Shown: positions 38,401 through 44,275 of the stretch, in pieces | Layout of the letters: each line of letters begins with the position of its first letter | Position numbering within the stretch: position 1 is the stretch's first letter | IMG/VR virus record: IMGVR_UViG_3300042006_000042 | Coordinates: 1-44,275 of that record | Reading direction: 5' to 3' (one strand) | From: a virus | DNA: 44,275 nt | The notes under the pieces: generated by a model | The model's database searches: none | Told to the model about the DNA's origin: nothing | What the model saw: only the letters and a program-made list of their open reading frames with translations | Position numbers and translations under genes: made by a program

Positions 38401-38504
38401 GCCCGCTGGGCGGTGGTGCTCGCCAGGTCATCAACAACAACGGCGGCAAGGTGTTCGATGAGAACGGTGTGAAGCGCTATCAGTGGGGGAATTTGAACGC
38501 ATGA
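35460..38504 (+). CDS. Tail tip host-specificity protein J
   Basis: 1014 residues. N-terminal transmembrane-like segment LASVVIGAVVGFAQGGPWGA, then gpJ hallmarks: KAPVRFILGRVSTGGVLVWA, CEGAIDALENIYLGEEEIGA, YRTGCVIGADEQRTGVLQKL and GRVVRVNLPSLNILGEFIVS. Fibronectin-like middle (GVLSWTPPAGVVKEYIVIVR) and the central straight fibre/DUF1983 type C-terminus with MQYNSGTGQYIAAGIGLGIE, FLVSADRFAIVNTIAGGAI and IQSDNYIAGVQGWRIDKAGN. J binds the host receptor; its C-terminal modules recur permuted in the gene at 28275. Confidence 0.93.
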   Translation: MSGGVKKLASVVIGAVVGFAQGGPWGAVAGAALAFYAAEQQEKLNTKSPLRDNEPSAQTVRSSKAPVRFILGRVSTGGVLVWAQEQSGDQGEGEWLHLVYVLCEGAIDALENIYLGEEEIGAFGPLASYELVVNPTQVNAFLKANCPDWKDSQIGRGLSYVRVSLRYSAEKFPSGIPDTRFVVRGRNDIYDPRTGAAGYSANTALHLLWFLRNRCNVPDDEIVFETFASAANVCDEGVTNADGSTSQRYRTGCVIGADEQRTGVLQKLEAASGGHLIRVGGRWMFQAGAYYGPYDFEITEDMVIGTVTGSTEPTNDTAINTVRGTFIDPEQSWTETDYPEVSVAEWIVEDGGEAAETLTYSYVTNPYQAQRLANMELRRRRAGGAISIPMNFAGYNCRPGRVVRVNLPSLNILGEFIVSDWSMGDREGCTVQVKQYEPAIFDDAVGQPYNPIGFINLPSGGLGTPTNLAWTQDTTAEVTQGVLSWTPPAGVVKEYIVIVRQGTTAIQSHNVPATSTECAINGLPSGNYTMSVAAAGPMARSGEVTITVSINGPPIPESCVVQSSIDNIVLIPSNSQNGLNGGTYEYFFSTSPTATSDDAEYLGQGLSFTHTGLGFWTNYYYFVRSSNAYGKSSFLYVPAQTSNDVSAYLAALLGKITRTELGEDVLSEIDKIPGLQEQIDALDGLKTYNPDDTYEEYDLVVVGKRIYQATGPVPIETPPPNPLYWLDVGQAVETANGLAQQVATNTAEIIELDGEVTAQATAFEALRASYRDDDGAGDLADAIKSYTSTASLASESKVRASENEAMARRVTTFDAKIGENAANITELEEVVVTNQQATAQQLVQLSTTVGNQQAAIEQNTSIVNDVNGKITASWSVKMQYNSGTGQYIAAGIGLGIENGPAGLQSQFLVSADRFAIVNTIAGGAIAVPFAVQGGQVFMNSAFIQDASIGNAKIGFFIQSDNYIAGVQGWRIDKAGNFELNSPLGGGARQVINNNGGKVFDENGVKRYQWGNLNA

Positions 38505-38824
38505 GCTTCGGCATAAGGATATGGGGCGCCGATGGGGCGCTCCAGCTGGACGAGAACTCATTCACGATTCGCGTCGCGCTATCAGTGCAGGTGACCTTCG
38601 CGCTTGGAGCCAGCAAAGGAACGCAGGACTTCGCCGTTCCCGGCGTAGGTCCTGGCAACGGAACCGCAATCGTGATCCCGATCGGTACCTATTCGCAGAA
38701 CCAAATGCAATTCGAAACAGAGATGCTCGACGGAGTCGTCCGCGTCTACAACTACACCCGGACGTACGCGGCGAGTACCACGTCTTCCGGAACCATGCGC
38801 TTGATAGTAATGAGGTGGAGCTGA
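38501..38824 (+). CDS. Small tail-associated protein A
   Basis: 107 residues from ATG 38501, overlapping J stop by four bases (ATGA). Strand-rich: MSFGIRIWGADGALQLDENS start, then FTIRVALSVQVTFALGASKG and MQFETEMLDGVVRVYNYTRT. Its beginning resembles the following gene (MSYGVQFTNNNNVVTLDSEF), suggesting two related tail proteins. Probably attached to J or fibres; no domain recognised. Confidence 0.68.
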   Translation: MSFGIRIWGADGALQLDENSFTIRVALSVQVTFALGASKGTQDFAVPGVGPGNGTAIVIPIGTYSQNQMQFETEMLDGVVRVYNYTRTYAASTTSSGTMRLIVMRWS

Positions 38825-39504
38825 TGAGCTACGGCGTTCAGTTCACAAACAACAATAACGTCGTCACTTTGGATTCAGAGTTTGCACGGCTGATGGTCAT
38901 TGCTTCAGGGCGATATGCACCAAACCAAGAGTCTGGGCTTGGCTCGGTTACCACGTTTGCACGCCCCGTCACCTCGCAAGAGCCTCCGCTCGTATTCGTG
39001 CGGCCGGACACTATCAACGGGGTGGCAGGACTTTGCCGGATGAGTCTTCTCGGCTCTGCTGGTAACTGGACTGGCTTTTATGTCAGGGCGTACGACGTCA
39101 GTGTTGCCGGCCTGAATGGGCGTTATTTCGTTGCCGCCTTTGGTGCCCAGCCTGTTGCTCAATACGGGATGCGCTTGTGGGATGGCGCCAGCAATTTGCT
39201 GTTTGACTCCGGCACGCCGAACGCAACGTTTACCCGCGCATTCCAAAACTGGACGTATGTTCGCTACGACACCACCCCTCAGGGCCTGACGCGGATCTTC
39301 TATAGCGTTCCGTTCAACTTCCCTGAGAACGAGTACATGTTGCTCAACACATTCGGCATGCCGATGACTTCGGGAAGCGGTATCCCGCGTGAGCTTTACT
39401 GCTGGTGGGATTTCCCCAACAGCACGCTCTACGCAATCACCATTGCGGCATCAAACCCCTTCGCCTTCTTCCTGCCGGCAGTGTTCGCCAAACAAGCCGC
39501 ATAA
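38824..39504 (+). CDS. Tail-associated protein B
   Basis: 226 residues from ATG 38824, overlapping the previous stop (TGATG). Beta-rich: MSYGVQFTNNNNVVTLDSEF, FARLMVIASGRYAPNQESGL, VRAYDVSVAGLNGRYFVAAF; ends FAFFLPAVFAKQAA. Many Pro/aromatic residues; likely a tail fibre-related or decoration protein, but no family recognised. Shares N-terminal style with protein A. Confidence 0.65.
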   Translation: MSYGVQFTNNNNVVTLDSEFARLMVIASGRYAPNQESGLGSVTTFARPVTSQEPPLVFVRPDTINGVAGLCRMSLLGSAGNWTGFYVRAYDVSVAGLNGRYFVAAFGAQPVAQYGMRLWDGASNLLFDSGTPNATFTRAFQNWTYVRYDTTPQGLTRIFYSVPFNFPENEYMLLNTFGMPMTSGSGIPRELYCWWDFPNSTLYAITIAASNPFAFFLPAVFAKQAA

Positions 39505-39524
39505 CTCTTTTATAGGATGCACCC

Positions 39525-40505
39525 ATGCCCTGGTACAAAACGGGAACGGTCTCTGTCACCCAAAACTCCAATGCCGTGATCGGCACAGGCACTGCGTTCA
39601 TTGCCAACAGCCGGGTCGGCGACGGCTTCCGCGGTCCGGACGGTCGCTGGTACGAGGTGACCAACATCGCCAGCAATACCGCTCTGTCGATCTCGCCGAA
39701 CTACGAAGGCCCGACGGTGGCTGGCGGTTTTTACTCGATCATGCCAGTACAGGGATATCAGAAGGATCTTTCCGATCAGGTGCGCGCCATCCTCAATGAT
39801 TACGGCGAAAAGCTGGCAGCGCTCGGCACCACTGGTAACTACGATATCTTGCCGATAGCTAAAGGTGGTACAGGAGCAATAACTTCCGGTGAGGCACTCA
39901 CTGGCTTGGGTTTCTCCGACTTCTTTAAGACGCTGGTCGACGACCCGGATGCCGCTACTTCGAGGGGCACGCTAGGGGCTGCCAAGTCGGGTGCAAACAG
40001 CGACATCACATCTTTGTCGGCTCTTACGACAGCACTTTCTCTTGCTCAAGGCGGGACAGGCGGTACGACTGCCGCTGAGGCTCGCAATGGGCTCGGCCTT
40101 GGTAGTGCGGCACTCGCCGCAATTCTGGGCACCGTTTCGCAGAGTAGCGGCGTACCAACAGGCGCTATTTTTGAGTCAGGATCGAGCGCCGCCGGCTCAT
40201 GGGTGAAGTTCGCCTCTGGGCTGATGATCACCGTGCAGTCGTTGAACCTGACATTGAGCTGGAGTGCGGTGGCAGCGAACCGATATGCAGGTCCGGTGGT
40301 AGGGAATACGCCCGCCGCTTTCGCTGCAGCACCGCTGCTTTTCGTTCAAGTGCGAGATCCCTCTGTCGCGGGTCGTGCAGCGTGGTGCCCTGGGGCAGAT
40401 GCAACCAATGGCAATACCTTCAGTATTTTCCTGGCCTCTCCCGCTGCATCGACGGTCTCGTCCAGCGTTATTTTCAATATTTTCGCAATTGGGAGATGGT
40501 TCTGA
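39525..40505 (+). CDS. Tail fibre protein
   Basis: 326 residues: N-terminal beta domain NAVIGTGTAFIANSRVGDGF and RGPDGRWYEVTNIASNTALS, tail fibre repeats AKGGTGAITSGEALTGLGFS and AQGGTGGTTAAEARNGLGLG, then a C-terminal globular domain ending FNIFAIGRWF. The GGTG repeats are typical of phage tail fibres. It probably sets host range; C-terminal part likely variable. Followed by the 109-residue gene and a Tfa-like gene. Confidence 0.85.
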   Translation: MPWYKTGTVSVTQNSNAVIGTGTAFIANSRVGDGFRGPDGRWYEVTNIASNTALSISPNYEGPTVAGGFYSIMPVQGYQKDLSDQVRAILNDYGEKLAALGTTGNYDILPIAKGGTGAITSGEALTGLGFSDFFKTLVDDPDAATSRGTLGAAKSGANSDITSLSALTTALSLAQGGTGGTTAAEARNGLGLGSAALAAILGTVSQSSGVPTGAIFESGSSAAGSWVKFASGLMITVQSLNLTLSWSAVAANRYAGPVVGNTPAAFAAAPLLFVQVRDPSVAGRAAWCPGADATNGNTFSIFLASPAASTVSSSVIFNIFAIGRWF

Positions 40506-40834
40506 TGAGGATTGAATTGCGCCCGTTACGGAGCGACAACACCCTGAGCGTTATCCGCAACGGCGATTCGCTTTTGATCAATGGCGAGGCGTTCGACTTC
40601 TCGCCGCTGGCAGAAGGTGACACCTTGCCGGCGACCGCTATCAACTCACCGTGGTTTGCGGGTCAGGTTGATCGCGTCGGTGGTCAACTGGAGCTGACTG
40701 TATTCTTGCCGCTGCCGATCAATTTTAGCCCGGAGCAGGCATATCCTGAGCCGCTGCTTGATGTTCCTGAAGGTGTTGTGAGTCTTCCCCAGCCCCTGGC
40801 GGATCCTGCTGCGCCTGCGGAGACCGATAAATGA
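40505..40834 (+). CDS. Small fibre-region protein
   Basis: 109 residues from ATG 40505 overlapping the fibre stop. MRIELRPLRSDNTLSVIRNG, SLLINGEAFDFSPLAEGDTL, NSPWFAGQVDRVGGQLELTV and a Pro-rich C-terminus (PEPLLDVPEGVVSLPQPLA). This type of protein often stands between fibre and assembly genes in pseudomonad phages. No known function. Confidence 0.68.
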   Translation: MRIELRPLRSDNTLSVIRNGDSLLINGEAFDFSPLAEGDTLPATAINSPWFAGQVDRVGGQLELTVFLPLPINFSPEQAYPEPLLDVPEGVVSLPQPLADPAAPAETDK

Positions 40835-41196
40835 ATATCGATTGGAGCAAAGTCGTCACCAAGGCGATGAAGGATGCTGTTCTGGCAGCAGAAGCGCTTG
40901 CGCTCGCAAAAGCTGAGCTCGCCACGCGCAACAGTGCAGCGGTGTCGCAGATTGCCCGCATTCAGGATCGAATCGACACGATCGGATTCGGTATCGAAGT
41001 GGGAGAGGCGACAGCTGAGGATGAGGCAGAGCAGGCAGCGTTGCTGGTCACGCTCAAAGCATGGAAAACCTACAAGTTCGCGCTGGGCAAGGTGACTGTG
41101 CAGCCGACCTGGTATCAAGCGCCGGTATGGCCAGCCGAACCACCGACCCCGGAAATCATCGCCGCGCCTTTGCTTAGCGGCCCCGACGCAGCCTGA
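40831..41196 (+). CDS. Tail fibre assembly-like protein
   Basis: 121 residues. Helical: KDAVLAAEALALAKAELATR, AVSQIARIQDRIDTIGFGIE, AEQAALLVTLKAWKTYKFAL, then the fibre-assembly type end VQPTWYQAPVWPAEPPTPE. Length and the 'LKAWKTYKFAL..V' pattern resemble Tfa chaperones. Ends just before a terminator that separates it from the lysis gene. Confidence 0.75.
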   Translation: MNIDWSKVVTKAMKDAVLAAEALALAKAELATRNSAAVSQIARIQDRIDTIGFGIEVGEATAEDEAEQAALLVTLKAWKTYKFALGKVTVQPTWYQAPVWPAEPPTPEIIAAPLLSGPDAA

Positions 41197-41215
41197 GCCG
41201 CATCGAACACCGAAA

Positions 41216-41240
41216 CCCGCCATCGAGCGGGATTTTTTTT
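41216..41240 (+). terminator. Terminator after fibre genes
   Basis: CCCGC (41216-41220) pairs with GCGGG (41227-41231) followed by A and eight T (to 41240). Between tail fibre assembly gene and endolysin. Confidence 0.85.
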
Positions 41241-41255
41241 GCTTGGAGAAAAGTG

Positions 41256-41678
41256 ATGCCAGTAACAGAGAAAGACCGCGACATCCTCGCCCGCACGATT
41301 TGGGGCGAGGCCCGCGGCGAAGGGACTGCCGGCCAGATTGCCGTAGCATGGACGATCCGCAACCGCGTGTTCGATGGAAAGGAAAAGTCCTGGTGGGGTG
41401 AAGGTTACGCCGGTGTCTGCCAAAAGCCGTGGCAGTTCAGCTGCTGGAACAAGACTGACCCAAACTATCAGTTCCTGATCGGCGTGAAGCAGATCCCTTT
41501 CCGCGAGCTGGCGCAATGCCGGGTCGTGGCTGACCAGGTGATCGACGGCAAGGTGCCGGATCCCACCGGCGGAGCCACGCACTATTACGCCACCAGCATC
41601 AAGGCGCCTGCGTGGGCGGCGAAGGCCAAGCAGACACTGAAGCTCGGTCACCACATCTTCTTCAAGGATGTGCCCTGA
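41256..41678 (+). CDS. SleB-type cell wall hydrolase (endolysin)
   Basis: 140 residues from ATG 41256 (GGAG at 41245-41248). SleB-like domain: RDILARTIWGEARGEGTAGQ with the catalytic Glu in GEARGE, AVAWTIRNRVFDGKEKSWWG, GVCQKPWQFSCWN, and C-terminal HYYATSIKAPAWAAKAKQTL. SleB-family enzymes act as lytic transglycosylases on peptidoglycan. No signal peptide, so release by holin is expected. It lies far from holin and spanins at the end of the late region, as often seen in Pseudomonas siphophages. Confidence 0.88.
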   Translation: MPVTEKDRDILARTIWGEARGEGTAGQIAVAWTIRNRVFDGKEKSWWGEGYAGVCQKPWQFSCWNKTDPNYQFLIGVKQIPFRELAQCRVVADQVIDGKVPDPTGGATHYYATSIKAPAWAAKAKQTLKLGHHIFFKDVP

Positions 41679-41726
41679 GGCGGATGCCGCTATCCTGTTG
41701 CTGATCCCAAAAAAGCAGGAGGCGAC

Positions 41727-41957
41727 ATGGAAGGTGTTGAACTGAGCCCGAACATTGAGCGCGCTGCAGATAAGCTTCTGGCTGAGATTGCGCGTGCAGA
41801 TTCGATGATCATCGCAGCCAAGGCAGGTGCCAGGGCTGAGGGATTCGTCTATGGCCTGGAGTCGGCGCGCGCCTTGACCGAGTCCACGATCGATAAGCTC
41901 TACGTGATCTTCGACAACGCGACGGAAAACCGCCTGCGAGCACTGACTTCGGCTTAG
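41727..41957 (+). CDS. Small hypothetical protein
   Basis: 76 residues; ATG after AGGAGG, start convincing. Helical: MEGVELSPNIERAADKLLAE, IARADSMIIAAKAGARAEGF, VYGLESARALTESTIDKLYV. Last rightward gene of the late block, convergent with the SRAP gene. No signal peptide. Function unknown; possibly a lysis-related helper because it follows the hydrolase by 48 bases. Confidence 0.65.
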   Translation: MEGVELSPNIERAADKLLAEIARADSMIIAAKAGARAEGFVYGLESARALTESTIDKLYVIFDNATENRLRALTSA

Positions 41958-41968
41958 AACAGGCTGTT

Positions 41969-42649
41969 TTACTCGATCGGTTTAATCAGATCCGGGCCCT
42001 GATTACGGACATTGCCTACAGCGCGATCGACCTTGAACCATTCGAAAGCCTCGGATGGCTCGCCTTCAAGCAGCACCATTTGTTCGGCGCGCTCTTTGGG
42101 CGTGGCCGGGTCGAGCCATTCGCGCGCGAGCTCTGGCGGGAGAACGACGGGGCGCCGATCATGAACATCGACCATGCCGCCGGCGCTGTCGGCGGTGATG
42201 ATTACAAAACCGTCGTGCTCGCCCGGGCTGTGATCCTCGTTCGGGTATTGGCCGATCGCGGCGCAGAGAATCGGGGATTGGTCCCGATGCCGGATCAGGT
42301 AGGGCTGCTTCTTCGGTCCACCTTCATCGACCCACTCGAACCAGTTGTTGATCGCGATGATTGCCCGGTGCGGCCAGATCGCGCGGAAGAACGGGCCGTG
42401 GGCGACTTTCTCTACGCGGGCGTTGATTGGCGCGGCGCGGTCTTTTGCCCAGTGCGGGCGCCATCCCCAGCGAACCATGTCTGCGTGCAGAAACTCGCCC
42501 TCCTGGTGGAAGAGGGCGAGCTGAGTGGTCGGCGCGGCGTTGTACCGTTCGAAGGGCTGCTCGCCGGTCGAGTTGATGAGCGCGTTCGGCATGCTGAGCG
42601 CCGCCACGAAGTCGTGAATGCCGCTGTACTGGGAAAGTCGTCCGCACAT
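41969..42649 (-). CDS. yedK: SRAP-family abasic-site DNA repair protein
   Basis: 226 residues from ATG 42649, so that the catalytic Cys is residue 2 (MCGRLSQYSG) after Met removal. Key sites: Asn77 in NARVE, Glu105 in WFEWVDEG, His163 in DVHDRRP, the active-site set known from E. coli YedK. SRAP/HMCES proteins form a thiazolidine DNA-protein crosslink at abasic sites in single-stranded DNA. Here it is the second gene of a leftward pair behind a LexA box, so it should be induced by DNA damage, when the prophage also induces. Gene symbol is by family. Confidence 0.92.
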   Translation of the reverse strand: MCGRLSQYSGIHDFVAALSMPNALINSTGEQPFERYNAAPTTQLALFHQEGEFLHADMVRWGWRPHWAKDRAAPINARVEKVAHGPFFRAIWPHRAIIAINNWFEWVDEGGPKKQPYLIRHRDQSPILCAAIGQYPNEDHSPGEHDGFVIITADSAGGMVDVHDRRPVVLPPELAREWLDPATPKERAEQMVLLEGEPSEAFEWFKVDRAVGNVRNQGPDLIKPIE

Positions 42650-42703
42650 TGCCATGCCCTCGGCTGGATCTGATTCAGCGTAGACCCGCCAGCGCTGGCT
42701 TCG

Positions 42704-43075
42704 TCACAAACCTTTTTCGGCGCAGCATTCGCAATGACCCGTCATCTCCTCCCGGTCTCGAGCTTCTCGGAGCAGGCGCTGGTTTTCATTGAACAGATAG
42801 CTTCTGTTGTGCTCGACGTCGGCGAATCTGCGCTTTTCGCTCAACAAAGCCCCTTCGGCGTACTGAAGCTTGGCCTTGAGAGAATCTCTCTCCTGCCTGA
42901 GTGCGTCATTGTCTCTGACCAGGCCTTCGATATTCGCCAGCGCTCGATCGAGCTTGAGAGTGAGCGCCTCGAATTCGTTCTCGTACATCCTGAGCTGGTG
43001 TCGGCAGGTTTCGAGTGGGGTCGGGGTTCCGAGCCAATCGTCGGTGTCTTCTATATAGATGGGGTCCACGGGCAT
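42704..43075 (-). CDS. SOS-linked coiled-coil protein
   Basis: 123 residues: acidic start MPVDPIYIEDTDDWLGTPTP, long coiled coil (residues 25-105: LRMYENEFEALTLKLDRALA, RQERDSLKAKLQYAEGALLS), and a Cys-containing end GHCECCAEKGL that may bind zinc. It precedes the SRAP gene in the same direction, and its start is 12 bases downstream of a LexA box, with AAGG as ribosome site. Function unknown; a DNA-damage related partner of SRAP is plausible from context. Confidence 0.72.
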   Translation of the reverse strand: MPVDPIYIEDTDDWLGTPTPLETCRHQLRMYENEFEALTLKLDRALANIEGLVRDNDALRQERDSLKAKLQYAEGALLSEKRRFADVEHNRSYLFNENQRLLREARDREEMTGHCECCAEKGL

Positions 43076-43087
43076 GCCTTGTTAATA

Positions 43088-43103
43088 CTGTTTGTATATA
43101 CAG
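43088..43103 (-). promoter_or_regulatory. LexA (SOS) box
   Basis: CTGT-TTGTATAT-ACAG on the plus strand (minus: CTGTATATACAAACAG), a perfect CTGT-N8-ACAG site. Its TATATA core can serve as -10 for the leftward pair; LexA bound here would block the promoter until DNA damage. Confidence 0.85.
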
Positions 43104-43200
43104 TAATCGAGGCGCTGCCAGCGGGCGAGGGTGTGGCGACGAGCTGTAGGATTTTTGATTGGTTTTCGGTCGGCAGAACGCCGGAGGAAGGAAAAAGCCT

Positions 43201-43218
43201 GTACCAATTTTTGTACCA
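43201..43218. repeat. GTACCA direct repeat pair
   Basis: GTACCA at 43201-43206 and 43213-43218, separated by ATTTTT. AT-rich spacing of short direct repeats near the end of an integrated phage resembles arm-type integrase sites; assignment is inferred. Confidence 0.35.
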
Positions 43219-43240
43219 CTGTGTGCGTTTTGCTGTAGAT

Positions 43241-43300
43241 CAGTGGGTGTCGCAGAGTAGGCCAACCTCAATAAACATTGGGGTTGGCTACTCAGCACCC
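43241..43300. other. Strong hairpin near prophage end
   Basis: GAGTAG-g-CCAACC-T-CAA (43255-43271) pairs with TTG-G-GGTTGG-CTACTC (43278-43293) with one bulge and one wobble; outer GGGTG (43245-43249) pairs with CACCC (43296-43300). No T-run follows. It could be a small RNA, a barrier to transcription or part of the attachment site. Confidence 0.6.
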
Positions 43301-43437
43301 CATAGCAAAACCCAAAAATAATATTAGGAGTATGGCTGAAGAACTGTCGATGGTTGTTTGTAAGACCTGAAAATCTCGTGAAAAGGCCTGTAAAAAGAGC
43401 GGTTTCCGGCGAACGGTTGAAGTTTTTTCTCAGGCAC

Positions 43438-43462
43438 GAAAAACCCCGCACAAGGCGGGGTT
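43438..43462 (-). terminator. folD terminator
   Basis: AACCCCGC (43442-43449) pairs with GCGGGGTT (43455-43462) and the minus strand continues with T; 23 bases past the folD stop. Ends folD transcription before the prophage. Confidence 0.88.
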
Positions 43463-43484
43463 CTGGCGCAGCGGAAAATTCCGA

Positions 43485-44275
43485 TCAGACGTGCAGGGTT
43501 TCTGCGGCGTAGAGCGTGTTTTCCAGCAGGCAGGCGCGGGTCATCGGGCCAACGCCGCCCGGTACCGGGGTGATCCAGCCGGCGCGGGGCAGGGCGGTTT
43601 CGTAGACAACGTCACCGACCAGTTTGCCGTCGTCCTGACGGTTAATGCCGACGTCGATCACGATCGCGCCTTCCTTGATCCACTCGCCCTTGACCAGGCC
43701 CGGCTTGCCGGCGGCGACGACCACCAGATCAGCACGGCCGACGTGGCCCGCCAGATCCTTGGTGAAGCGGTGAGTGACGGTGACGGTGCAGCCGGCCAGC
43801 AACAATTCCATGGCCATCGGGCGGCCGACGATATTGGAGGCGCCCACGACTACCGCGTCCATCCCGTAAAGATCAGCGCCAGTGCTTTCCAGCAAGGTCA
43901 TGATGCCTTTCGGGGTGCAGGGGCGCAGCAGCGGGATGCGCTGGGCCAGGCGACCGACGTTGTACGGATGGAAACCGTCGACGTCTTTATCCGGGCGAAT
44001 GCGTTCCAGCAGCTTGGACGCGTCGAGGTGTTCGGGCAGAGGCAACTGCAGGAGAACACCGTCGATGGCCGGGTCGTCATTGAGGCGATCGATCAGATCG
44101 GTCAGGGCGTCCTGAGTGGTGTCGGAGGGCAGGTCGTAGGCTTGAGAGAGGAAGCCAACCTCTTCACAGTCTTTACGCTTGTGCGAGACATAAACCTGAG
44201 AGGCAGGATCGCTGCCGACCAGGATCACCGCGAGGCCGGGGGTGCGCAGGCCTTGCTGGCGACGCTCGGCAACTC
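43485..44275 (-). CDS. folD: FolD, 5' part outside window
   Basis: Bifunctional methylenetetrahydrofolate dehydrogenase/cyclohydrolase; converts 5,10-methylene-THF to 10-formyl-THF. About 263 codons visible; the first about 20 residues lie beyond the edge. Visible: [13 protein letters not shown] with the catalytic Lys, [43 protein letters not shown]-binding [12 protein letters not shown], and [19 protein letters not shown] near the end. Stop TGA at 43485-43487. This is host sequence and marks the insertion neighbourhood; in P. aeruginosa folD lies next to a tRNA cluster, a common phage target. Confidence 0.95.
   Translation of the reverse strand, partial: VAERRQQGLRTPGLAVILVGSDPASQVYVSHKRKDCEEVGFLSQAYDLPSDTTQDALTDLIDRLNDDPAIDGVLLQLPLPEHLDASKLLERIRPDKDVDGFHPYNVGRLAQRIPLLRPCTPKGIMTLLESTGADLYGMDAVVVGASNIVGRPMAMELLLAGCTVTVTHRFTKDLAGHVGRADLVVVAAGKPGLVKGEWIKEGAIVIDVGINRQDDGKLVGDVVYETALPRAGWITPVPGGVGPMTRACLLENTLYAAETLHV

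Larger units (their letters stand above)
43104..43437. other. Right-end region, possible attachment site
   Basis: No gene. Contains GTACCA direct repeats (43201-43206 and 43213-43218, 12-bp period) like integrase arm sites, a strong hairpin (43241-43300), then AT-rich sequence. The prophage-chromosome junction should be between here and the folD terminator, but no tRNA fragment or duplicated core is visible without the left end. Confidence 0.4.

Noticed and set aside
36588-38561. Long minus-strand open frame opposite J
   Set aside because: Antisense to the clear J gene; composition typical of a GC-rich shadow frame.
1-44275. CRISPR array or tRNA gene
   Set aside because: No regularly spaced repeats and no tRNA-like cloverleaf with T-loop consensus found by eye.

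Overview
The window is one nearly complete temperate siphovirus-type (lambda-like layout) prophage, about 43 kb, followed by the chromosomal gene folD, which the right window edge cuts. GC-rich codon use, the FolD sequence, and protein types typical of pseudomonad phages (DUF4055-type portal, Mu F-like protein, NinB/NinG, Rha, DUF6950) point to a Pseudomonas host, probably of the fluorescens group. That assignment is inferred from sequence character, not from a search. No integrase or tRNA gene is visible, so the left end with the integrase should lie beyond base 1.

Left arm (1-10.5 kb, mostly minus strand). This is a long leftward early operon of tightly overlapping genes. It includes a YqaJ/lambda-type exonuclease with an Erf-type single-strand annealing protein, a long coiled-coil protein, many small genes of unknown function (two too short for routine calling, one interrupted by an in-frame TAG), a small ribbon-helix-helix-like gene, a cupin-like protein and an orphan C5-cytosine methyltransferase. 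A divergent, AT-richer accessory gene (3247-4254) carries a HEPN-like R-x4-H motif.

Immunity region (10.8-12.9 kb). A self-cleaving CI-like repressor (S24 peptidase) and a zinc-ribbon membrane protein form a two-gene leftward operon with its own terminator, in the position of lambda rex. Five copies of a 17-bp operator (TRCAA-N7-TTGTA type) lie in two clusters: two at a candidate leftward promoter (10828-10868) and three between cI and a cro-like gene (12083-12157).

Right early region (12.2-17.5 kb, plus strand): cro, two small genes, a Rha regulator, a replication initiator with iteron-like repeats inside its gene, a DnaC-like loader, ninB, ninG, and a gene in the usual place of a Q antiterminator. 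A promoter-like sequence and a terminator follow.

Late region (17.6-41.9 kb, plus strand): a structured untranslated region, holin, Rz/Rz1, terminase subunits, portal, Mu F-like protein, scaffold, capsid, head-tail connectors, tail tube, a G/GT chaperone pair with a GGGAAAG -1 slippery site and stem-loop, an inserted secreted-protein moron, tape measure, tail tip genes, J protein, fibre genes, and finally a SleB-type cell-wall hydrolase. The lysis genes are therefore split across the late operon. A small gene at 28275-28757 carries modules of the J protein C-terminus in reversed order.

Right end (42.0-43.5 kb): a leftward pair, a coiled-coil protein and an SRAP (YedK/HMCES-type) DNA-repair protein, sits behind a perfect LexA box. 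Next come a strong hairpin and short direct repeats that may belong to the attachment region, then the folD terminator and folD.
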